From Saccoglossus kowalevskii (Eukaryota; Hemichordata; Enteropneusta; Harrimaniidae), in NCBI RefSeq assembly GCF_000003605.2, contig NW_003149768.1:437979-501978 (forward strand): a stretch of DNA of 64,000 nt. Direction: 5' to 3'. The notes below the pieces were generated by a model. The model made no database searches and had not been told where the DNA came from. It was given only the letters and a program-made list of their open reading frames with translations. The position numbers and the translations under genes were made by a program. Below are positions 37,850 through 50,828 of this stretch, piece by piece (the stretch's first letter is position 1; each line of letters begins with the position of its first letter).

Positions 37850-38180
37850 TGTTGCATATTACCATATACAGTAAATTGCATATACATCTATATTGCCTCG
37901 TCTCGTATATATTCCCGTATATCATACATTACCTTTATATCATGCATCGCGTATTTATCGCGAGTATATCGCCTGCATATACTCGTAAACTGCATATATA
38001 TTATATACCACATGTGTATTGTACATCGACCGCATAACGCTTGTATATCGTATATATATATATATATATCGCATATCACCTTATATCGCCGGTAGATCAT
38101 ATATCGATTATTGTATCTCGTATTATGCATGCATATCTAATGTCACCCTTATATCGTCGATATATCGCATAACTTTGTAG
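37850..38180. repeat. Irregular TATATCG-rich sequence
   Basis: Dense, irregularly spaced TATATCG, TATATCATRC and GTATATCGCC words without a fixed period, including an uninterrupted (TA)n tract near 38050. It looks like diverged material from which the neighbouring regular 90-bp array was amplified. Confidence 0.6.
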
Positions 38181-38181
38181 C

Positions 38182-38655
38182 TGAAATCGATTCTATTTCA
38201 TGCATTACATGTATATCTTATGTCACCTGTATATCGTATATCGCCGGTATACCGTATATAACCTATATACGATAAATCGATTGTATTTCATGCATTACAT
38301 GTATATCTTATGTCACCTGTATATCGTATATCGCCGGTATATCGTATATAACCTGTATACGATAAATCGATTGTATTTCATGCATTACATGTATATCTAA
38401 TGTCACCTGTATATCGTATATCGCCGGTATATCGTATATAAACTGTATACGATAAATCGATTGTATTTCATGCATTACATGTATATCTTATGTCACCTGT
38501 ATATCGTATATCGCCGGTATATCGTATATAACCTGTATACGATAAATCGATTGTATTTCATGCATTACATGTATATCTTATGTCACCTGTATATCGTATA
38601 TAACCTGTATACGATAAATCGATTGTATTTCATATATTACATGTTATTGTATGCC
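38182..38655 (+). repeat. 90-bp tandem array, about 5 units
   Basis: The landmark TGCATTACATGTATATCT recurs at 38201, 38291, 38381, 38471 and 38561, exactly 90 bases apart. A sixth truncated unit ends at about 38655. Each unit also contains ATCGTATATCGCCGG and GATAAATCGATTGTATTT. The period is a multiple of three, which produces the long apparent frames here. The last full unit has lost an internal GTATATCGCCG block. Confidence 0.92.
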
Positions 38656-41600
38656 ATCTGTACAGTGTTTATATCATGAATATCGATAGTTAACTGATAA
38701 ACTTTGTTGTATTTAAACCTTAACCCTTTGAGCACAATTATTTCGTTGTAACATCAATTTCAATTTTTTTTCTATAATTTGGTTGTGAAATTTTGAATAA
38801 ATTGACATATTTCCACATTAGTTACTGCCTCGATAAAAATATTTTAAATAATATGAGAGTATTAGGAAAGTTTATTTTGTAAACTAAATTGCCTATGGAA
38901 GTCATACGGCCCATTCTGTATTTCCACATCAGTTCTTCAGTTTTGTCGTCTTTCTATCAATTTCACAGTCACGTGATATATTTTTTGTTTAATGAGAGCG
39001 CATGCATGCTTGCTTGTTTGTGTTTGTCGTATTATATGTCAAAAAATAGGAATAATTATGTGAATCAATGGTCACTTGTTAGATTTTATCTTCAACCTTT
39101 ATCTGGTCAAGTAAATATGGATTTAAAGGCTAAGGGTTAAGGGGATCTTTACATGTAGTGTATGTGTCAATCTACAAATGAAAGACTCTGCCCTCTAGCG
39201 GTGGTTTTATTGTAAGTAGGGCACCACGAGCACGTGTAAGAATGGTGATAGTTTCATTCAAATTACAACAGTATTTAATAGCTGTGAATTCAAGGTAGTT
39301 CAACCTGAAAATCAGAAGAATAATAAAATGGTAATTGCAATTTACTATACATTGGAATTCTCATACAAATTCAACTTAAATGTGACTTGTTGGAACATGT
39401 TTTAGTAACGCTCGCATTTGAATCGATTCTATCCCTCCATGTCACTGTGTAAATACTCGGATCATGTATCAAGAGAGTGACGGCAATTGAAACACAACAA
39501 TGATCATCACTCATTCAATTCGATAGTGCTCAACCACCCACACAATAAGCCACGACAGCACGAGGCTTGGTAATTGATACCATCACCATTTGTCACGTGA
39601 GAGGCGAGAACCAATTACAATTTTCTCTAGCGTTAAACTGGCAGTCTGCATTGTTACACAAGTTGTATGATCAATGTCCCAAAGATCAATTGAAATGACA
39701 AAAAATGACCCATTTATATTAAATCTAGCTTTTATAAAAATATATGACGTATGAAAGACAAATATTGATAATACAACGAATGACAGGTGCAAACGAACCC
39801 ATCAATCAGATTTAAGCATTGCTAGAATAAACATTACCATGCAAGGCTTTATATATCACACGGTGTACGTTGAACACTACCAATTATGTAACTGGAAACA
39901 CAGAATATGCACATTTTTAGAAACAAATATATAAATTGAATCTATTAAATATGGGGAACTTGATATAACCTTGTTTGTGCAACTGATGAAAAACTGCATT
40001 TCAACAAAAATAAATACAATCGCTTGTTACATAAAGATGTATACCACTTTTATTAAATATCGGTATAATGTCGCCTCCAGATGTATAAGAAGATATACGA
40101 GTTAGGAAACGCCAATCACAATTATTTGCATGGTTTCTAATTTTAATCTTCTACTTTTAGGTCTGAAATATGCTGAATCTTGAGTCTCAGCAACAGATGG
40201 CTCAACAAAATCATACAAAGATATCAGAAATGTGAAAATTTTAACAGATTCTTAACAAGAATAATAGCCGTACATTTATCTCTTCACTCTGGCGTCACAC
40301 GATCACGCAACTCCCAAATGTTTGGCCATTGTGGCCACATTTGTGTTATGTGTAGCGAAAGCTATTTGAAAAGAGACAAATCTCGTGAACCTCTCGCTCT
40401 CAACGAGATTTCAGTGTCCGTTTACGTTCAAAAATTGTTGTCCAAGGTAGCAAATATAATTTTATTTCAATAAACTAAGTGGTCTACCAATGCCGTCCTT
40501 CAACATTCTATTAGCTGTGTCCGTCATTACCGGGTCAAATATAACCTTATTTATGAATTTGTAACACCGCATGTGTCCGTTCGTTATCCTCTTTACATAT
40601 TTAGCCAGGATCCAGGCTTACTTCGCATACAAAGAAAGCCATTCTGTAATCCATAATGCGTCAGTTATTAACAAGCTTTCCCATTATAGTTGGCGTCCGT
40701 TATTGACAAGCTCCTATTATAGTAGGTCTTGTTGAAGTTGGAAACGTACAAAGCTTATCAACTGACAATACAATTATAGCACTCTACATGCGCATGGATC
40801 AATCGGCCCAGATTTGATAACACGTGAAACATCTAAGCCAATAATTGTGTGCACTAAAATGTTGATGTCCGCTTTTCGTGGGTTTATATCTGTAAACACG
40901 CACTATCTCGCGGTGTTCTAAGAGACAATTTATAAAACGGAGGATAACTTTCGGTGAAGGAGAAGCTAGATTATTATTAGACACTGCCACATATTATTGT
41001 TTTCAAATATTACTTCTCCATGTGCACTTAATAAGCAATGACTATTGAAATGACTAAAAATCTACAATAATTTGTGATAAATGTGGTTCTATTAATGAAA
41101 CTATCAACAATTATTCATGCTGCACAGCAATGATTCCCTACCTACGAGATGTATATATTGGCTATGCGGAGTATCTAACATTTTGGATGCGAGAAAGTCC
41201 TGTGATGTATGGCAATGTAATTAATTAATTGGGTGGAACATAATGACAGGCATAGGGGGAAAATGACTGAGTCTGTGGATTGCTGAACACAGGAATAGCC
41301 CTGGGCCATTTTCTTACAGAAGAATGTTACAATCTCCAGCTTACTAACCTTTCTACCATAGCTGCCTTGAATTAGCCAATGGGTGTTTTTGAATTTGCCT
41401 GTTAGCATGATACTCGTATATTAGATCAAAGTACGACCGACTATGAATATGCAACAAATTGACGACAAATTTGATTAAATGTGGTCACAACAACAATTTG
41501 ATTGGCCGAATCTGCCCAATTTGCGACAGCCGCAGTACAAATGAGTACACTCATGGTCACATGTAGAACATCGCATAAACTGCGAGCGCAAAACCAACCT

Positions 41601-44600
41601 TCTAAGCAACAAGCAACCAACAATTAAACAGTAAAAAAAAAGTATTATTAAATAATTATAGATGAATTAAAAAGAGCATTATTTCACGTACTGGTCCAGT
41701 AGCGTTTAGTTGATGTTATACACGTAGTTGTAATAATATCACTCTCTCATAAAATTATATAACTTTAAAAAAAAATATATTATATTGATTATATTTGAAT
41801 GTATTATTTATAAGATTTATGTTCTTACTGGCAAAAATTCCGCTGACAAACTGTTGAACCATATACTCTAAATACCCATATTCATTCCAAATAGCAATAC
41901 TTCTAAAATAAATTCACATTATTACCCATACACCGAAAATTTAAATTATATAACGTGATTCAACATGTAATATTTAATATCCCTACACATAGAGCCTAAC
42001 AACATGCATAATACTTTTCCGTTGAATGAGCATGAGTTGCAGTTAGACACGAATTGTTGATTCCCAACATAGTATTGACATATATTACATCAGTGATATG
42101 ACTAAGGAGAGCGATATGCACTGTATTTATTGCAATGAAAGTATTATATAAAGACGACTGTATACGTATTAACAGTACATTTGATTATAAACAGCACTGC
42201 TTTGAATGAACCGCAACCATGATATCAGGAATACTACAGAAGTTATGTCCTAGGAAGGTTATATCATTTGTCATGAATTTATACGTACAGAGCAGTATTT
42301 GTAATACTCAGTGTACGTCGATTGTGATCAAGCCGGCAATGACAGGACTGTTAATCTCATTGTACTTGAGCGCCCGACACATATGGTGCGAGCACGTATG
42401 TGGATGCATTACGGAAAAATATTATCTACCACCGGTTGCTAGGATACATATATTGGATACGTTATTTCAACATTTCCACTAATTCCATGGTAGAGTGTAC
42501 ATCTGTTGCCGTGCAATTAGATTTACGGTATATGCTACATCATTAGAATTGACTGCGGCGATACCCAATTATAATAAACCACGAGCGTACATCAAGTAGA
42601 AAATGAATCATGTCAATTGAAATCCTAATTTTTAATACAAATATGTTTATTCTTATTCTGCATTTGAGACCACCGACCCATGTACCATTAATAACATAAG
42701 CACAAATAATTTGCTAAAGATTATGTTGCCAAAAAGAAAAGCAAAAAACAAATCAAAAGTAAACATCAGTGTACGACGCGAACGAAATGACTCGGAAATA
42801 CCAATAGAATGTAATCACAATATCTTGAAAGCACATCGTCAATATATATGAACGTAAAGTAAAAAAAATGTAGCTTTTATGAGTTACGTGCTTAACTATT
42901 AACTGTAGGGCAATTTGTTCCCACTGGAATGCAACACTTATTATTTCCTTATACTCCGTTAGAAGTTGCAAATCGGAAAATATATTGTTATTTTATTTTA
43001 GTACAATTTTATTTTATTTTAGTACAATTCTGTGATGCAGTATTGACAAAGGGTGCGACTATTAGTCGGATTAGTGCAGCAGGTACTTTCTACCCACATG
43101 CTTGCGGCAGTCTTGGTTTCAGTATTGCGTTCAGGAATGTGAAGCTTTCGTTCCAAGTGATGTTGTTGCCTCCCGTGTACGCAAACAGTATATTTGTCGC
43201 AACAAGTAGCGTGATATGGCAGAGTGGCTGGAACCTATCCCCACGAGAGCCTGTGTAAAATAGGCGTATGGCATTCAATAATAATGTGTTACTCCAAAAT
43301 AACCTAGTATTGAAGCTACGTTCCTATAGTACATGCTGCTGAATATCCACCAGCATTGAGTTATAATCACGGACTAATTTGCACAAGAGAAATATTGATG
43401 ATAATGTCAGCAGATATTCTTCACAACTCAAAAATAACATGAATTTGGGAGTTTTGAAATTTTGACATTCCAATTGCAAACACTTAGTCCCCTGACAGGT
43501 GGGGATTATTTCCTAATTCACATGAAACCACATTTCTGTCAGTGGATGCAAGCTCAAGCACTATACCAGGTACATACATTATCAACGGTCCGTTTCCCCC
43601 TTCCATTTGTATAGAGTTCTTAGTCAATGCTAATCCAACACGGAAATATTTGTCAACCTATTACTCGACTAATCATCTTCCTGTCATAGTGCATTACACA
43701 ATAGATCATGTTAGTTTCAACACCTCAACAGCGAATTACAGCCAGTAATCACCGCCGTGTTAAAGATGTTATTATTTCGCTTTTTTGAGGAAAACTTTTT
43801 CGTTCTTTCAAAATATAGTTTATTCACACTGTTTAAGAGTCATGAGATCCAAGGAGCAGATTACAGACTAAAACTGAAAACACAAGCGACTTTGTGTATT
43901 GTTTTATAAGTATTTACTCGAATATTATTGAATAATTTGAATATTTATTTTGATATTTTGATGGGCTGTTCTTTCCAATCATTGTAGTATACGTTGCCTG
44001 ACATCCAGTTCAACCAGTGTAGCTTCACGCGAAGTTGACGACACTGAAATAAAGGGAAGTTTTTGTGGCTGGGGGTGGTCGCGGTGAGCATATACTCTGT
44101 GAGTTTAGTCTAACATTTCCTCACAGAGTGTCATAATTTTAGGTAACAAATCTGTGTCAGAGAAATCGAATGAATTAACAAACTATTGGTTGGTTGAATA
44201 AATGAACGAGTGAATGAATTTGACTATGCAATAGTCTACTCAAAATACCATGAATACAAAATGATATATTTGTTATAAGTTTGAATACATTGCGAAATAC
44301 AATACACAATTACAACACCGTATTTCAACGTCAGACATGTTTTTTTCCTACGTATTACCATGCACGATTGCAAACATAGGTAACCGAGTCGGGTGTATAT
44401 TATATTTTATACATTATTTGTATGGTGTTGTCATTGTGTAGTACTTTATTTTCATCAAAAAAGATATCAACTAACTTTATGTTTAAATGTGCCGTTCTTT
44501 TGTATCCTCTTGTATATGGGCCAGGCTGTGCAAAGGGTGTGAGCGTGTGACCCTGATAATTTGCATATACGGGATGTGACATAGTATTATACTACGTCAC

Positions 44601-44700
44601 GAGGCGCGTGTCCCTATACGCAGCTCTAAACGAGCAGTGACGGAGTTGGCTGCTGTTACATATATCGGAATTTCGACACGACTATCTGATTCCCACTTTT
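38656..44700. other. About 6 kb without a recognised gene
   Basis: I see no gene I can support. Small features are a tandem pair at about 40659-40725 (GTCAGTTATTAACAAGC, then GTCCGTTATTGACAAGC) and a direct repeat of TTTTAGTACAATT at about 42998-43029. A CAACAATTTGATTGGCYGA stretch at about 41489 also occurs at 14880. Open frames at 40180, 42219, 42929 and 43542 have no known motif. Confidence 0.45.
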
Positions 44701-44711
44701 CTTCTTGACAG

Positions 44712-45308
44712 AGCGTACCTGCATTGGTGTCTCCTATAACGGCAAGACTGTATCGCTGTTGAAAGTGAGTTATTCATATCATGCTTATTAGTGAGACATT
44801 ATCTGGGATAATATCAATGCGGAATGACGAACCGTGAATTTAGCACAATGGTATACAAGTGTGTATTTGTGCGTGTATTTCCAAACATATAAAACAATAT
44901 TTCTTCGTTTAATTTGATACATCGGACATTTCCGCGTGCAGCCATCAAGGCGCAAAATGTCAGTTGTTTATTTCCTAATTCCAAATACATATCGCAGTTG
45001 TACTTGATAGACGTAGAGTCAATTATTCAAAACAGAACTTCGTGTACTCGGATATACGTGGGATAATAATTATCGCATACCACGGCGGCGTGATCGTGTT
45101 ATTTCGGTAGAAATTCTGGAGGATAACTTCTGCGGTGAAAGGGGTCATATTAGAAGTAATCTGCTGAAATGAATCTATTTCAAGTTTTTATTCCTTTCAG
45201 TATAATTCAGTTTTCGGACATTTTGTTATATTTATGACCGGCTTTATTGTGCAGTTATACGATGGTCAGTTTGTTATCTGTCATCGCCGTGGCTGCTCCA
45301 CGGAATGA
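44712..45308 (+). CDS. Candidate 3'-terminal exon pair with paired cysteines (partial gene)
   Basis: Exon 44712-44764 has a strong acceptor (cttttcttcttgacag) and donor (TTGAAA/gtgagt), and is open in the phase that gives RTCIGVSYNGKTVSLLK. The next strong acceptor in frame (ttattcctttcag, ending 45200) opens exon 45201-45308, which continues to a TGA and ends LYDGQFVICHRRGCSTE. A second in-frame acceptor at 45254 (ctttattgtgcag) would give a shorter version. The spliced product would be the C-terminal half of a small protein with at least three cysteines. The 5' exon, which must end one base into a codon, was not found. The family is not recognised, and the prediction rests on splice signals and frame only. 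Confidence 0.25.
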
Positions 45309-45708
45309 GCACCTCTTCTCCACATATCATTGTCACGAACCAATTCGATCAGTTTTTTACGACTATTCTCGCTTACTTTCTCGGATTGACTTTTGTCTTA
45401 ACAATTCCATATTGTAATTTGGTGACTAAACAATTTTCATTTGTTCACAATATCCACGAATGTTTGAAGATTGTCATTGTAAAATAACTATGTTTTTTTC
45501 GGTTTATGTATGCTATATCCTAACAGTCGTGTACATATTATTGTTCTGTCGTCCACAACCGTAATGTTTGTATCACAATAGTCAAAAGAAATTTAAATTC
45601 CACTATCTTTTACTTCAAAATATTATCTAGCGGAAACATTTGATGGTTAGGTTATTAATTTAGATTTCGTTTCGATTTTGCACTTTTCGCAGCAGTAGAT
45701 CCCATATT

Positions 45709-45870
45709 TCTATAGAAATTATTTGCATGGGTATTGTTATATATAGACTATATTGTCTTTAGAGGTTGTCCACAGTTCTATCAGATTCATATTAGGCAGT
45801 GATAGACATACTATAAAACTCCAAGCAGTTTTAAAATGTCAAAGCAACAATATATAGAATTACATTGAAT
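45709..45870 (+). repeat. Dispersed repeat family C, copy 1
   Basis: This pairs with 48145-48275. Both contain TATAGAAAT, TTCTATCAGATTC, GATAGACATAC or GATAGGCATAC, and AGCAACAATATA in the same order. No coding signal. Confidence 0.6.
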
Positions 45871-46250
45871 CAAGTTTATTTGTTTTGTTTTGTTTTTTTT
45901 GTAAATTTTGGTCATTACGTCAAGACCATCCCTGTGCTAACTTAAATCTTGTAACCAGAGATGGGGTTGAATTAACATGTTACAGTAACGGTGAAATCAT
46001 GTATCGTCAAAATGAAACACAATATATATAATATTTGAGTTACCAAATTGTGAATTGTGTATAATACAAATTTAGCGCCGTAACATTACAATTCTCGGTG
46101 TAACAATTTTGTATTTCTAGTTATAATAACTAAAAATTATGGCCATGATTTACTGATTTATTATTTGAATAACTAATTTGTAATGTATGATAACAATTAG
46201 TTAATGGTCGTTTCGTTGTGTAGCGCGTTCAAGTGTCGTATGAAAAAAAA

Positions 46251-46320
46251 AATGTATTTTGCACGCGTTGTCTACGTCGCATGGAACCATTATTGAATAC
46301 GATACGTCGAATGACTCAAA
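46251..46320 (+). repeat. Recurrent CpG-bearing motif copy, followed by TATA-like site
   Basis: TGCACGCGTTGTCTACGTCG and GCATGGAACCATTATTGAA follow the same order as copies in the duplicons, at 33057 and, reversed, at 55930. About 110 bases further on, GGTATAAAACG at about 46420 resembles a TATA box but no gene is attached. Confidence 0.5.
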
Positions 46321-46543
46321 CAGAAATGCTCTTGATACTCGTGATGACTTTCCCTTATATAACGAGCCGGCATACACATATGATATGGTGTAGCTCTCTT
46401 CATTATCGAGGAGAGGGGGTATAAAACGACTCCTATACTGCATCGCCTCGTTCTCATAGTTACTACATAGCAGTTGGAAATTATTTCATATAGGGCGAGT
46501 CTGTATTTTTCTTGACACCACATGCAATACGAGTAAAACTCAT

Positions 46544-46548
<5 letters not shown>

Positions 46549-46576
<28 letters not shown>
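46549..46576. repeat. (AT)14 microsatellite
   Basis: Uninterrupted dinucleotide run of about 28 bases. Confidence 0.9.
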
Positions 46577-46580
<4 letters not shown>

Positions 46581-48144
46581 TAATTAGTTATTTAACAAAC
46601 GAAATGTATGTATATCGAGGAAAATGCCGTTATACCACCAATATCATGGAATTGAACCGCTTCCGTATCAAACTGTTCATGGAATAGTTAAAAAGCGGGC
46701 ATTGGCGTTTATTGTTGAATGTAGTCTACCGCAATACGAACAAAACAATAACGTCACTGCCATATTAGTTTAACGTTCGTATTTCTTGTCTGTTCCTTTT
46801 GAAATTCTTGATAAACAATGACGTACATAGCTTGAATGTCCTTCTCATTAATTAATATTAAAATGCTGGTAAACTTTCGGTATTTCAGCGGACCAATCAG
46901 ACTAAATGGTAATAAATGCTGCCCAGAAAAGTTGCTCAGCTCTCTTTGGTTACTATAGCGACTAAACGCACTTCACCATAACTCTCCAAGTGCGTATCTA
47001 CAGCTGTACAGAAAATAGCCAATATACTGGAATACATCCATCGAGAAAAACACCGAGCGTCTTTAGCTTGTTACATATTGACGTATATTTACACGGGACA
47101 CTTATCTTGTACTTAGGTATATTCAAAATGTGCTAAATTCAACACAATTCTTGGGAAATATTCCTATGAGATGACTGACACTCTCTTTGTAACATGAGCC
47201 TTTACAAAAACGTAGGTTTCGTACACACCACCTCGTTTTGTTAATCTCGTGCATCAAATGTTCAATGCACGAACATAAGAACGAATCACGAATTTTTTGA
47301 ATTTATATTTACAAAAAAAAACAGCTTGTCATAATTAATTATAGTGTAAATCAGGTCACACGTGTACTATACAGCATTGCATGCTGCCACTCGGATACCC
47401 GTCACCTCGCAACATATGTCCTAATTCGTACAACGAACAAAGTGGTTTATCACCATTCACAAATAGTAGTTACATTACGAAGATTAATTTCGATATCGCG
47501 TGACATTTTCTGAAAACCGTTTTGTCATTTCTGTCGGCGTTAACAAAGAAATCACAAAAACACTTTAGGTTATAAAAAGTACCCCCTCAACGGTTGCTAT
47601 AACTACGCATGCGTGACTTGGATATTTGAAATTGAGGCGATCGTCATGTGATGTTGTCGCACAGCAGTGATACAACCCGCCCCATTGAAAACAAAACAAA
47701 GAAACAAATAAATTTCAGGCAATTACCGGGGGATGTGGTGATTAATTTAAAGTCGTTAATTTGCATGCCTATGTTTAAGAGGGGCAGCATTGTTATGCCA
47801 GTACTGAGACTCTACTTGTTTAGTCTGGTCAACAATAAACACGTCTTTGTATTGCGTTATTGACTATTTAATATCTTAGAAATATTACGAACATCGCCGC
47901 CGTAAAATCTGTATCAGAAGCCGCATTCATTTAATTGTTAACTCAAAATGCCCCATTTCCCATGCGACTAGATGCTCTGATAAAAACCGCCTCCCTTTTG
48001 TTTCATTATTGCACATTAGTAGAAGCCGCGGCTTTAACAGTTCTGCAAATATCAAAATGGCCTTCATGATGACGACTACCGCCATACTCGCGTTGACTAT
48101 CACGACCAATTTCACATTACAATACCCACGAAAAGAATAAACTT
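46577..48144. other. Unassigned sequence
   Basis: No gene recognised. A TTATAAAAAG box at about 47570 followed by an ACGCATGCGT palindrome at about 47606 is promoter-like. The frame at 47648-47863 that follows has no known motif. Confidence 0.35.
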
Positions 48145-48275
48145 TCTATAGAAATAATATTCTCTATAGAAGTTCTCTACAATTCTATCAGATTCCTTTG
48201 GAGCGTTGATAGGCATACAAATCTGTACACAAAGGTAAAATGCTATAGCAACAATATACGGAATTCCAATAATCT
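48145..48275 (+). repeat. Dispersed repeat family C, copy 2
   Basis: Diverged copy of 45709-45870, about 80 bases before the left arm of the inverted pair described next. Confidence 0.6.
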
Positions 48276-48357
48276 TAAAAATAAAAAGCGCAATATATGA
48301 TTTATGTATAATTCTAGTGACAGTTCATAAGCCTCGGCAAAGATTACAATTATTGTA

Positions 48358-48582
48358 CCATCGGAGCGGACATCGGGACATTTTCACCGCTTGGCAACAA
48401 TCACGGTAAAAACAAAGGCCGAAAATTCCTAGAAAAGTGTACTTTGGGATAGTTGTTGAGACTCTCCTGAGTTGAGTTTGTCCTGTTTCCTCGACTTCCA
48501 AAACAGCTCGCGCAGTGCCCATAGAAATACACGGTACAATGCTGCGCGCCATAGCAGCGTAGAACGTTCTGTGACGTAGCTC
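48358..48582 (-). repeat. Left member of a diverged inverted segment pair
   Basis: The reverse complement of this segment matches 52339-52647. Both begin GAGCTACGTCACA, continue through AACGTTCTA, ATGGGCWCTGC and GAGTCTCAACAACTATC, and end near GGATGTCCGCCCC or its equivalent. The right copy has two extra blocks, about 25 and 55 bases long. On the plus strand here, codons 48367-48411 read RTSGHFHRLATITVK. The right copy reads RTSGCFYRLATITVK on its minus strand, with most differences at third positions. That suggests descent from coding sequence, but the frame here ends soon after. Confidence 0.75.
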
Positions 48583-49886
48583 CGACCGATGATTCGCCGA
48601 TAGTAACATTAGTAATCTACTTACATGAAAAGACATGTCAACTGAAGAAAAAAAATGAATGAATTATTTTTTATTGAAATATGCTTTTGAAAACGGTATG
48701 GCGATGTGATCAAGTGTTGCTGAGAATGAAATAAACAACTGTTTTTTTTATGACTGCAATCACATCAGACTAGTGTACTTGTAAATATACTGACACTATA
48801 GTTCCAAGTCAACTATAACATTATAAAAGATAATTACATGTCTGTTAAAATGAACACACTTATTCAAAACTGTTATAATTTCCTGAGCAAGTACTATAAA
48901 TAAATACATTCGACAGTAAATAATTGTGACGTCAGAGTTTTTTGGCATATATTATATCATTATGTACATGAAAAATTTTGTCTTGTATTTTAAAAAAATA
49001 GCAAATTTGAAGGTTTAAAGTGAACACTAAATGGAACAATAACTTCAATATGCCAAAATAACGAAACTGGATAACAAATACAACCAAATACATTAATTAA
49101 CAATTTAGACTGTGCTTTAATTTTTTTCTCATGATAGTTGATTTTTTCTTTAATTTAACATTTGTACACATTTACATCTGACGTGTGTGCTGGAAAATGA
49201 ATACATTTTGGGCCAAAATAAAGATAGATACTTATAATCAATAGAAATAAATTTATAAATCATTAGGTTTTATCTATATATTTATTTTTACGTTAAAAAA
49301 TGATTTGCATAATTTATGCAAAGGGCCATATTTGAAAGTTGTAAACAAGTTGTGTACATGCTTTAAAAGTCAAGCTAACTCATATTGAGAGTTGCATTGC
49401 ATTGTGGGAGCCTCGTTGTGGGAAGAAAAGGGCGACTTTCACCGAACACTGATGGCGCTTTTGGTTGGTAGAGGTTTTGTTTGAATGACAGAATGTGTGT
49501 TTTGTTGGCTCTAAAAAATCTTGGATATTTGTTTTATGTTAAATTTAAAAATATATTAAAGTCTCATGATATACAATATTAGAGTTTATATAAGATTTTA
49601 TAGATTTTGTGGAAACTAATACCAGAAACCATCAGTTGTCAAGGTGATCACATATATAATTGTTGAAATAATAATAATTTCTTAATTCATGATTTCAGTT
49701 TGCAAGCAATAATGTTGCCAGTCCATATCGGTCAAGGGGAATGTTAGTTGTCAAAGCTACTGGTCTTACGCAAAATCAGTCAGTCTCAGACTGATGTTAT
49801 TTTCCGACACTGCCTAGAAAACTTGTTAGTAAGGTTGAAACGTATGTGACAATATATGTAAATATGTGTCATTTTACTATTTTCAG

Positions 49887-50084
49887 ATGAAGTACGCAAT
49901 TCTGGTTGTTCTCGTATTGGGATTGATGGTAACAGAGTCTATGGGTACAGCTGTATGTGGCCTAGCTAACCCGTCACAAGACTGTGCTTTATGCCTCAAA
50001 GCAGGATTTATCACAGACGCGGCTGCCTGCGCCCATGGTAGAGATGCATGCAAATTATGCGAAGATCGACTGCGGTCATTATAG
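49887..50084 (+). CDS. Small secreted cysteine-rich peptide, terminal coding exon
   Basis: The exon opens exactly at an ATG that directly follows a strong acceptor (cattttactattttcag, AG at 49885-49886), so the upstream exon is noncoding. The 65-residue product starts MKYAILVVLVLGLMV, a clear signal peptide with likely cleavage near ESMG/TAV. The mature part of about 45 residues has six cysteines at 24, 33, 36, 48, 55 and 58. The spacing is C-x8-C-x2-C-x11-C-x6-C-x2-C, two similar halves each ending CxLC. A stop at 50082-50084 is followed by AATAAA at 50288-50293. It is probably a disulfide-stabilised peptide exported from the cell (antimicrobial, toxin-like or matrix; undetermined). I do not recognise the family. 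The noncoding first exon was not located. Confidence 0.75.
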   Translation: MKYAILVVLVLGLMVTESMGTAVCGLANPSQDCALCLKAGFITDAAACAHGRDACKLCEDRLRSL

Positions 50085-50828
50085 TTATGTATATCATATA
50101 TATTGTGAAGATATCTATATATCATCTATATACAAGCTATCGTCCAACTACCAGTCCCAAAGAAGCTTCTAGTAATGCACAATGCGATATACATTACGTC
50201 ATTCAACTAGCACCAGTCTCCGTGAAACCATAGACAATTATAACCCGTACCCAACCCATGTGTTCCGCATATGCGTAGAAATCGTTCAATAAAGTTCATT
50301 AAAATGTAAATAAACATGTGTTAATTATGTTTAATAGCTTTTATCAGTTTCTGGCTAGAATCATTCTAACGCTACAGGGTCTAATGACATATAGCAATCT
50401 TTTTGTCAATGTCAACATTATGAACCATATATATATATATATATTCTAAAAGTTGCGCCCCTAGCGACAAAATGCTCTTGTGACGTCAAGGTGACACAAT
50501 AAATAGGGAAAGCATCGTCGTCATAATCGATAACTGTAATTGGGTTGTTAAGTCTTTCGTCATCTGCAATATAATAACTATCACAAATTATTATTTTTAT
50601 TGAAGGAATACTACAGATGAAATTAATTTTAACGAAATAAACGACCTTAAATTTTAAATTGGTCGCTAGATACTTATATTGAAAGTTATATTTGCATAAT
50701 TGAAGTCCGAGAATCAGCAGATTTAACTAACCCAATGAAACTTTGAATAATTATCGTGAATGATGCGCAAATTGTTTCAATGAAACAGAGAATGACCAAT
50801 TGTTTGAAATAATGGGAAAAGTCCTCTA

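Noticed and set aside
38200-38679. Frames of 66-72 codons in the 90-bp array
   Set aside because: By-product of a stop-free 90-bp repeat.
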